IMG/VR virus record: IMGVR_UViG_3300046808_000295
Coordinates: 1 to 34,932 of that record
Source: a virus
Strand: one strand, 5' to 3'
DNA length: 34,932 bases
This document shows positions 1 through 6,501 of the stretch, piece after piece (position 1 is the first letter of the stretch; each line of letters starts with the position of its first letter). The notes below the pieces were generated by a model. It searched no databases. It was not told the origin of the DNA and saw only the letters and a list, made by a program, of their open reading frames with translations. Both the position numbers and the translations under genes were made by a program.

Positions 1-1
1 G

Positions 2-613
2 AAAGAATTTGACGCACTAGTTAATCTATCAATGGCTTATGATAAAATAGGAAATTCTACTGATAAAGTAGTGCAAGCAAATAATGCTTTTTTAGACCAA
101 TTAGCTTTTGGTCAAGATGTTATTCAAATGCTTAACAAGGCATTAAAACTCGATGATATATATAATAAAGCATTAGAAAATCTTGTAAATTTTGGTGAAT
201 TTCAAAGAAAAGAAATAGATAAAATAGTAAAGGATTTAAGATTTTTACAAGAACCATTAGAAGGATTTTTTACAACTGCTCTTGAAGGAGCAGGTGCTAA
301 TTGGAAACAGTTTGCAGATGATGTAATTAAACAAATTAAAAGAATTACTGCTGCATTATTAGCTAAAGCATTAATAACTGGCTTAGCAAATATTTTAGCA
401 CCAGGATCAGGATCATTAGTTTCAGCTGGCTTGAAAGGTGTTAGCGATGATGCATTAGGAGAATTTCTTGGATTTAAAGTAAATAATCCTTCATTTGGAG
501 GAGTAGGCGGAGGCGGTATGGAAATGAGTGGTCAAGTAGTATTCGTACAAAGAGGAAGTGATTTAGTAGGTGTTCTTAATCGTACAAATTCAACAATTAA
601 TAGAGTTGGCTAA
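2..613 (+). CDS. Tape measure protein, C-terminal part (5' end outside window)
   Basis: This frame is open from base 2 to the TAA at 611, so only the C-terminus is present (about 203 residues). The tail resembles siphophage tape measure proteins: a charged helical stretch, then a segment rich in Ala, Leu and Lys (ITAALLAKALITGLANILAP), then a glycine-rich end. The tape measure sets tail length and lies inside the tail tube. The first 12 codons of a tape measure gene stand at the opposite end of the window (34895 on), and joining the ends keeps the frame. The joined product would be about 216 residues, very short for this family, so an internal part may be missing from the assembly. The next gene overlaps its end by about 8 bases. 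Assignment rests on composition and position, not on a conserved motif. Confidence 0.7.
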   Translation, partial: KEFDALVNLSMAYDKIGNSTDKVVQANNAFLDQLAFGQDVIQMLNKALKLDDIYNKALENLVNFGEFQRKEIDKIVKDLRFLQEPLEGFFTTALEGAGANWKQFADDVIKQIKRITAALLAKALITGLANILAPGSGSLVSAGLKGVSDDALGEFLGFKVNNPSFGGVGGGGMEMSGQVVFVQRGSDLVGVLNRTNSTINRVG

Positions 614-3032
614 AGCAGTAAAATATAGAATAGAATTTTATAACCTTCAAAATCAATTATGTCAAGTTGATTTTTTATACGAAGGCTATACAGGAGGTAT
701 TGTTACATATTTAGATGGTGGCTCAAAACCATTTGTATTAAGTGAATTTAATAATGATGATGATTTATTTAAACCAATAAGACCACAAATTGCTACAATA
801 CAATTAATAGGTAATAATATTATAACCATTGATGATTTTATTTTTGATAATGATAATGACATTGAGGTTAGATTTACATTTGGTACTTATACAAATTATT
901 GGATTGGTTATCTATTACAAGATAATTTTCAAGAAACTTGGCAAGATAGCAATCATATAATAACACTAACCGCTAGTGAAGGATTGGGTTTGCTTCAATA
1001 CGATCAATTTGCTAATAATGGAGCAGAAATAGTTGGCAGACTTACGGTATATGACACTTTACAATATTGTGTACAACCTACACCATTAACATTTGTCAAT
1101 AGTAGAATAGTATCTAATTTGTTTCATTCATCAATGAATGATACTGGTACAAACATACCACTTGACCAATGCTATATTGATGCACGTTCATTTCAAGTCG
1201 AAGCAAGAGAATTTGAAAATAAAAAAATAGTATTAGAAAAGATAAATGTAGCATTTTCACAAACATTATTTCAATACTATGGTAATTGGTTTATATATAG
1301 GTTAGAGGAATTATATACTCCATCCTCAAGTAATTTGAGACAAGTAAGAATGGACCCTTTAGGTCGAGTATCAACAAATACTCGATATGATATAAATGTT
1401 GGTGTTGGGCAAGAGGTAAAGCCAGTAACCCCTGATATGCTTAGGTATATCAAAAGGAAAACAAAAAAGGATATTAATAACTTTAGATATGAGTTATTTA
1501 ATGAAGTTATAGAAAACGAAAGTTTTACAAGGGGTGATGAGCTTTCATCAAATCCATCAGCTATATCTAAAACATTAGATTCGTGGACATATGAAACTGG
1601 TACCTTTGCATCGCCAACTACACCAACTGGAACAAATTCTGGTCACGGTTTAATTGAAAATTATGTAAATGGTTTATTTGAAAATTCATATGCTTATTTT
1701 GGTATTGCTGCTCAAACTGGTGCATTTTGGATTAAGTCACAACCTGCTAATGTAAATAACTTACAATTTTTAGACATACAATTTGAGGTTTCATATAATC
1801 CATTTTTAGGTAATTTCCCTACTGGTAAAAAAACAACTTTTCCTTGTTGGGTGTTTTTAAATGGTGTTGTAGCAAATTATCAATTACTCAATACTGGTAA
1901 ATGGGAGCAAGTTGCAGGTTCTGTACCTACAAAGGCAATCGAACTTGACTACGATAGTAATAAAGAGCCAGTAGCTTATGAATACAATACTATAAGCGTA
2001 CAATCAGATAGAATACCTGATAATGGAGATATAACCGTATATTTTTATGCTCAAGGTCAGACGGGGATGATTGGTAATGAGTTAAGGATTAAGAACTTTA
2101 TCTTTAAAGTAAAGAATCCTTGGGAAGTAGATACAGAAAGAAGAAACATATTTGGTCAAAAAATGTATTATGAGAAGTCAGCTACATTAAGAATAAATGA
2201 TGAGTTTGAAATATTTTTTGGCGATAACTTCTCTCAATCACATAAGGGAACCATATACCAATCTGATGCTTTGACAATATGCGATAAAAGTTGGTATAGA
2301 TTAAGATTTCCTAACGAAACAATGCCATTTAGAAAAGAGGCTCTTATTGCTCATTGGGAGAATAATAGGTTTAATAGAAATAAAATAGATGCTACATTTT
2401 ATGGCTTAACTTATGGTACTAATAAGCCTATTGGACTAATGAACACAATTAAATTTGTTGATGACGATCCTAATAAGGTTTATGCAATCTTAAATTTAAG
2501 AGAGATAGATTTTTCTACTTGTATTTGGAGTGCAACACTTCTTGAGGTTTATGATTCAGATAAAGATAGTGGCACACCAGCAAATAATACGTTCTCAACT
2601 GATGTAATTGATGGAACATATAATAACCAAACATATGTTCCAATGAATATTACTTCAGCAGCAGACTTTATTGCAAATAGTAGTGATACTGTTTTCTCTT
2701 ATACTGGTGATGATACAATTACGGTAAATATTACTTGCAATGTTGGTGGGTATGTTAATAACGCAGCAACACCATCTACACAATATATTCGTCTACAAAA
2801 AAATGGTACAGATATACAAACTTATGCAATTAGCGTAAACACATTACCTGAGCCTTTTAATGCGACTTTAAGTGTAAATGGTATAGTTATAAATAGTCAA
2901 GATAACTTAGCGATATTTATTGATAGTGGTATTACGGAGATTGAATTATCTACTGGGGGAATTAGTTTTAATTATACGGATGCAGTACCTTTTGTATATG
3001 ATCCATATTATGAAAAATATTTAAGTAATTAA
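606..3032 (+). CDS. Large tail-tip/distal tail protein directly after the tape measure
   Basis: A protein of about 808 residues located where siphophages encode distal tail and tail-tip proteins. I chose TTG at 606 (giving M/LAKAVKYRIEFYN) because it overlaps the tape measure gene by only 8 bases and starts exactly with the KYRIEFYN strand expected at the N-terminus. The frame is also open to a GTG at 570. Visible features are an N-terminal beta-rich part with YWIGYLLQDNFQETW and ITLTASEGLGLLQYD, a pattern I associate with Bacteroidota phage tail proteins, a long middle of mixed strands, and a Ser/Thr/Asn-rich C-terminus resembling a carbohydrate-binding or fibre-like domain. It probably forms the tail tip or baseplate hub. 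No peptidase or glycosidase motif was recognised. The exact role (Dit, Tal or fused) cannot be told from sequence alone. Confidence 0.6.
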   Translation: MAKAVKYRIEFYNLQNQLCQVDFLYEGYTGGIVTYLDGGSKPFVLSEFNNDDDLFKPIRPQIATIQLIGNNIITIDDFIFDNDNDIEVRFTFGTYTNYWIGYLLQDNFQETWQDSNHIITLTASEGLGLLQYDQFANNGAEIVGRLTVYDTLQYCVQPTPLTFVNSRIVSNLFHSSMNDTGTNIPLDQCYIDARSFQVEAREFENKKIVLEKINVAFSQTLFQYYGNWFIYRLEELYTPSSSNLRQVRMDPLGRVSTNTRYDINVGVGQEVKPVTPDMLRYIKRKTKKDINNFRYELFNEVIENESFTRGDELSSNPSAISKTLDSWTYETGTFASPTTPTGTNSGHGLIENYVNGLFENSYAYFGIAAQTGAFWIKSQPANVNNLQFLDIQFEVSYNPFLGNFPTGKKTTFPCWVFLNGVVANYQLLNTGKWEQVAGSVPTKAIELDYDSNKEPVAYEYNTISVQSDRIPDNGDITVYFYAQGQTGMIGNELRIKNFIFKVKNPWEVDTERRNIFGQKMYYEKSATLRINDEFEIFFGDNFSQSHKGTIYQSDALTICDKSWYRLRFPNETMPFRKEALIAHWENNRFNRNKIDATFYGLTYGTNKPIGLMNTIKFVDDDPNKVYAILNLREIDFSTCIWSATLLEVYDSDKDSGTPANNTFSTDVIDGTYNNQTYVPMNITSAADFIANSSDTVFSYTGDDTITVNITCNVGGYVNNAATPSTQYIRLQKNGTDIQTYAISVNTLPEPFNATLSVNGIVINSQDNLAIFIDSGITEIELSTGGISFNYTDAVPFVYDPYYEKYLSN

Positions 3033-3035
3033 AAT

Positions 3036-3668
3036 ATGGCAGACGTAATAAAAGCAGAAGGGTTAGTATTGGCAGCTATGGATAGTAGCGGAAACGTGTA
3101 TCCATTTGCTTGTACTACCAATTCTAGTATAACAATAAATAGTGAAAGTATTGAATTAGCTCCAAAGACTAATTCCGCATATAAGGGGTTCCTACCAGGC
3201 AGACAAACCTTCACGGTTAGCGGCAGTGGGTTGGCAAAATTAGTAGAATCAAATATGCAAGGTATCAATTTTTTTGATAACTTTATAACGGGTACGAACA
3301 CCAAATTTAAGTGCTTTTTGGACTTAATTGATAATCAAAATAACTATCAATCTTATCAATTTGAGTGTTTTATTACCTCACTATCTTTAGACTCTACTTA
3401 CGGAACATTTACTACTTATAACTTTACACTTCAAGGAGCAGGACCGATTGTTGATACATTGATAAAGGATCAAGATGTTGTGGCGAGTGGCAAGGTTACT
3501 GCTCCTGCGGGTAGTGAGCCTGGTGGTATATACAAACTTGTGGCAGTAGGATACGGTGGCAAGTGGTACTTTAACTATACAGTTACTTTGGATGGAGCTA
3601 CCCCTATAATAAACTTAGGTAGTGGATTAAACGGAACAACGGTAACGCATTGTTACACAGCAATATAA
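3036..3668 (+). CDS. Tail-tube-like structural protein (second copy, downstream of tape measure)
   Basis: A 210-residue protein that looks like a major tail protein of the TP901-1/lambda V type. The N-terminal strands SITINSESIELAPKTNSAY are followed by FLPGRQTFTVSGSGL, then a beta-rich core ending near FTLQGAGPI at about residue 137. The C-terminal 70 residues (VTAPAGSEPGGIYKL to the end) look like an added Ig- or jelly-roll-like domain exposed on the tail. The genome also has a shorter tail-tube candidate at the usual place (33812-34243). This copy could therefore be a tail-tip adaptor, a decoration ring or a second tube protein. It starts 3 bases after the preceding stop and is followed by the small membrane protein genes. 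Confidence 0.55.
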   Translation: MADVIKAEGLVLAAMDSSGNVYPFACTTNSSITINSESIELAPKTNSAYKGFLPGRQTFTVSGSGLAKLVESNMQGINFFDNFITGTNTKFKCFLDLIDNQNNYQSYQFECFITSLSLDSTYGTFTTYNFTLQGAGPIVDTLIKDQDVVASGKVTAPAGSEPGGIYKLVAVGYGGKWYFNYTVTLDGATPIINLGSGLNGTTVTHCYTAI

Positions 3669-3678
3669 ATCAATAATT

Positions 3679-3834
3679 ATGAAAGAAATGTTAGAAAATC
3701 TAAAGACAAGTTTATTCGGTGCAGTTGCGGGACTTCCTATGATTTATGAAGGCGCAATGGCTCAAGATTGGAAACTTGTACTTGCAGGAATTGGAATGTT
3801 ATTAGTAGGAATCTTTGCTAAAGACTCAAAGTAG
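3679..3834 (+). CDS. Small two-segment membrane protein, holin candidate
   Basis: A 51-residue ORF beginning MKEMLENLKTSLFGAVAGL and ending WKLVLAGIGMLLVGIFAKDSK. It has two hydrophobic segments (about residues 12-28 and 32-47) separated by a short polar turn with Glu and Asp, and a charged end. Its TAG stop is followed immediately by the ATG of the next gene at 3835, so the two are translationally coupled. Small hydrophobic phage proteins near lysis genes are often holins. The endolysin lies about 6 kb downstream, after the fibre genes. Holin function is inferred from size, hydrophobicity and pairing with the next membrane protein, not from homology. Confidence 0.55.
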   Translation: MKEMLENLKTSLFGAVAGLPMIYEGAMAQDWKLVLAGIGMLLVGIFAKDSK

Positions 3835-4056
3835 ATGGAACAAGGGGTAATCATTACAATAATTGTACAGACCATTGCGTTTGCGATGGCATTGTCGAAA
3901 ATGTTTACGGACATGAAGATTAAGTTAAGAGAGCTTGATCTTCGTGTTCGTACCCTTGAGAAGAAGGAGGATGAGATTGGTGAGAAGCTGACTAAAATTT
4001 TCGATGCTCTTAATGAGATTAAATTAGATTTAAAAGATAAACAAGACCGAACATGA
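3835..4056 (+). CDS. Membrane-anchored coiled-coil protein, possible holin partner
   Basis: A 73-residue protein with an N-terminal transmembrane segment (about residues 4-22, GVIITIIVQTIAFAMALSK) followed by a charged coiled coil (about 30-70) with heptad-like Leu/Ile spacing. The layout is the reverse of XhlA-type hemolysin-like phage proteins, which carry the coiled coil first, but the composition is similar. It starts on the base after the upstream stop and overlaps the next gene by 4 bases (ATGA), so it sits in a tightly coupled run. It may be a holin, a holin regulator or a structural membrane-linked protein. No catalytic motif is present. Confidence 0.5.
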   Translation: MEQGVIITIIVQTIAFAMALSKMFTDMKIKLRELDLRVRTLEKKEDEIGEKLTKIFDALNEIKLDLKDKQDRT

Positions 4057-4391
4057 TCCCAGAATTTAACCTACCCGCCATCAGACAAGGAGACACTTAT
4101 GTTCTCCCATTGTCATTTTGGGTTGATGATTGCGAGACAACGTCAATAGACGTAACAACATATGTCTTTAAGCTAATGGCTAAGAATAGTGCGGGTGTTA
4201 CTCAATTTACTTGGGATAACTCAGCCTTTGTTGTTGGTGAGCCTAACCAAAGGACGGTTACATTAAGCTCATCAACTACTGCGGGTTATACTGCGGGTGA
4301 GTTTAGTTATGACTTGCAAGTAACAACTGCTACTGGGACTTATACTTATATGGCTGGGTTCGTTCAAGTAAATAGTCAAATAACATCTTAG
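4053..4391 (+). CDS. BppU-like baseplate/fibre-anchor protein
   Basis: A 112-residue beta-rich protein starting MIPEFNLPAIRQGDTYVLPL. The sequence after the start, with RQGDT, hydrophobic strands and a later SYDLQVT strand, resembles the N-terminal domain of BppU-type baseplate upper proteins that connect receptor-binding fibres to the tail. It overlaps the preceding gene by 4 bases and lies directly before three fibre genes, which fits an anchoring role. The similarity is at the level of pattern and context. A generic small tail protein is the alternative. Confidence 0.5.
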   Translation: MIPEFNLPAIRQGDTYVLPLSFWVDDCETTSIDVTTYVFKLMAKNSAGVTQFTWDNSAFVVGEPNQRTVTLSSSTTAGYTAGEFSYDLQVTTATGTYTYMAGFVQVNSQITS

Positions 4392-4392
4392 A

Positions 4393-5043
4393 ATGTATAT
4401 AAAGATAGATTATACCATCACTCAACCCGTTATTAAAATTACCACATCCACAAGCAATGTGTATGTTAAGGTAACTACCCCATCCCCTATTTACGTTAAG
4501 GTAGGTAGTGATGGGAATGGTGGTGCGAGTGAGAGTGCATTGACATTATTACAATATGTACGCAATCAGACCGGTGCTACGGTGACTAAGGGAACGGTGG
4601 TATATATAAGTGGTGCAACGGGTAACACTTCTACAATATCTAAAGCAATAGCAACTACCGATGGTACAAGTGCGCAGACACTTGGCTTAGTTAAGGATGA
4701 TATAGCAAATAATGGGTTCGGATATGTTGTGGTGTTTGGTAAGGAGAGTGGACTTAATACAAGTGCATATAATGAAGGCGATCAGTTATACCTATCACCA
4801 ACGGTTGCGGGTGGATATACAACAACTAAGCCTTATGCTCCCTTCCATTTGGTGTATATAGGCATAGTAACAAGATCTCACCCAAATCAAGGAACTATTG
4901 AGGTTAGGGTGCAAAACGGATATGAGATGGATGAGTTGCACGATGTTGCTGCACTCAACCCAACTGATGGTGATGTGTTGCAATATGTTGCGAGTACGGA
5001 CTTATGGACAAAAACTTCTTCAATTAATTTCGGTACCTGGTGA
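4393..5043 (+). CDS. Tail fibre protein, first segment (ends in GTW)
   Basis: A 216-residue fibre-like protein. The N-terminus has alternating strands (VIKITTSTSNVYVKVTTPSP, YVKVGSDGNGG). The middle, about residues 55-175, has a beta domain with GATVTKGTVVYIS and GDQLYLSP that recurs in phage fibres and decoration proteins. The C-terminus reads LQYVASTDLWTKTSSINFGTW. The stop TGA at 5041 overlaps the GTG start of the next gene (TGGTGA). In the -1 frame the sequence would continue directly into that gene as GTW-VRINKSLITYIPTSG, typical of one continuous fibre. It may therefore be the N-terminal part of a longer fibre made by frameshifting, or a gene split by a base deletion. Confidence 0.6.
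   Translation: MYIKIDYTITQPVIKITTSTSNVYVKVTTPSPIYVKVGSDGNGGASESALTLLQYVRNQTGATVTKGTVVYISGATGNTSTISKAIATTDGTSAQTLGLVKDDIANNGFGYVVVFGKESGLNTSAYNEGDQLYLSPTVAGGYTTTKPYAPFHLVYIGIVTRSHPNQGTIEVRVQNGYEMDELHDVAALNPTDGDVLQYVASTDLWTKTSSINFGTW
5031..5041 (+). repeat. 11-bp direct repeat, copy 1, at a fibre gene 3' end
   Basis: The sequence CGGTACCTGGT covers the last codons of the first fibre gene (Gly-Thr-Trp and first base of the stop). The same 11 bases close the next fibre gene at 6455-6465. Each contains a KpnI-type palindrome and a CCTGG motif. At both places a -1 shift would keep a fibre-like frame open. Confidence 0.8.
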
Positions 5044-6467
5044 GAATTAACAAGTCACTCATAACTTATATACCAACAAGTGGGTCGGGTAGCGGCACGG
5101 TTACAAGTGTTGCTATGACCATGCCAGTCGGTGTATTTTTTGTTCTTGGTTCTCCAATCACATCAAGTGGTACTTTGCAGGTTGGACTCACTGACCAAAT
5201 TGCTAATACGGTATGGGCAGGACCTACAAGTGGTGGGGAATCTATACCTACATTTAGAGGACTTGTAAGTGATGACATACCCACACTTAACGTGTCAAAG
5301 ATTACGGGTGCGGTTCCATCAACGAGGTTGTTAACTATAAATGGTACTTCGCAAGATTTAAGCGCAGATAGAACATTTAATATTAATGCTATCACATCTC
5401 TTACGGGTGAGGCAACGGGTAGTGGGACAGGTGCAGTTGCAGTTACTTTGACCAATAGTGCGGTGATAGGTAAGGTGCTAACGGGGTTGAGTATAGCGGG
5501 TGGAACGATAGCGAGTACCGACTCGATACTAACTGCGTTCGGTAAATTGCAGAACCAAGTAAATGGAGTGTTGGGAGGTGTTGTTTATCGTGGTACTTGG
5601 AATGCAAGTACGAACACGCCAACAATCATCTCGGGTGCGGGTAGTAAGGGTGACTATTATATTGTTAGTGTTGCGGGTAGTACAAACGTGGATGGTATCA
5701 ATGATTGGAAGATTGGCGATTGGATAATCTTCAATGGTACCGTGTGGGATAAGGTTGATAATACAGAGGCGGTTGCATCGGTGAATGGTTATACGGGTAT
5801 TGTTACATTAACCACATCGGATATTGCTGAGGGCACTAACCTTTATTATACGGACACAAGAGCAAGGGCAGCTATTACATTGACAACAAGTGGCACAAGT
5901 GGTGCTTCGACATATAGTGGTGGTACATTAAACATCCCTAACTATTCTTTGAGTGGGTTGGGTGGTGTGCCTACGAGTAGGACAATAACAATTAACGGAA
6001 CGGCACAAGATTTAAGTGCAGATAGAACTTTTAGTGTAGGTACGGTTACGAGTGTGGGGTTAGCGACAAGCACAACGGCTGTAACAATAGGCTCACAACC
6101 AATTAGCACAAGTGGTACTATGACTATTGACATAGCTACTGCTGATACTTCGCAGAGTGGGTTGATATCTGCTACCGATTGGAATATATTCAATAATAAG
6201 ATGAGTAACCCAATGACAACATTGGGCGATATAATTATAGCAAGAGCAGCGGGAGATCCTTTTAGGTTTGCGGGGAACGCATCAACAACAAGGAAGTACT
6301 TCTCGCAGATAGGTAATGGTAGTGCGGTGACGGCATCTTCTTGGGAGGAAATTAGCGCAACGACACTTGGTGTCGTGCCAACAAGCAGAACAATAACAAT
6401 AAACGATGTCGTGTTTGATTTGAGTGCGAATAGATCGTGGGATGTGGGGGATTACGGTACCTGGTAA
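5040..6467 (+). CDS. Tail fibre protein with repeated modules, second segment (ends in GTW)
   Basis: A 475-residue protein beginning at a GTG that overlaps the upstream stop. It contains three copies of a fibre module: VPSTRLLTINGTSQDLSADR (near residue 89), VPTSRTITINGTAQDLSADR (near 302) and a degenerate VPTSRTITINDVVFDLSANR near the end. These alternate with GTVTSV-type linkers. Such repeats form trimeric beta structure in phage fibres. The protein ends SWDVGDYGTW, the same Gly-Thr-Trp end and the same 11-base DNA as the preceding gene. Continuing in the -1 frame gives VSADNNNIVNFDI before a stop at 6515. It probably extends the first fibre segment. Receptor specificity cannot be read from the sequence. 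Confidence 0.65.
   Translation: MRINKSLITYIPTSGSGSGTVTSVAMTMPVGVFFVLGSPITSSGTLQVGLTDQIANTVWAGPTSGGESIPTFRGLVSDDIPTLNVSKITGAVPSTRLLTINGTSQDLSADRTFNINAITSLTGEATGSGTGAVAVTLTNSAVIGKVLTGLSIAGGTIASTDSILTAFGKLQNQVNGVLGGVVYRGTWNASTNTPTIISGAGSKGDYYIVSVAGSTNVDGINDWKIGDWIIFNGTVWDKVDNTEAVASVNGYTGIVTLTTSDIAEGTNLYYTDTRARAAITLTTSGTSGASTYSGGTLNIPNYSLSGLGGVPTSRTITINGTAQDLSADRTFSVGTVTSVGLATSTTAVTIGSQPISTSGTMTIDIATADTSQSGLISATDWNIFNNKMSNPMTTLGDIIIARAAGDPFRFAGNASTTRKYFSQIGNGSAVTASSWEEISATTLGVVPTSRTITINDVVFDLSANRSWDVGDYGTW
6455..6465 (+). repeat. 11-bp direct repeat, copy 2, at a fibre gene 3' end
   Basis: This is an identical copy of the 11-mer at 5031-5041, again encoding a terminal Gly-Thr-Trp just before the stop (TAA here). 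The two copies flank almost exactly the 5040-6467 gene, so recombination between them would remove that segment and leave the first fibre gene with a new stop. Confidence 0.8.
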
Positions 6468-6501
6468 GCGCAGATAACAATAATATAGTTAATTTTGATA
6501 T

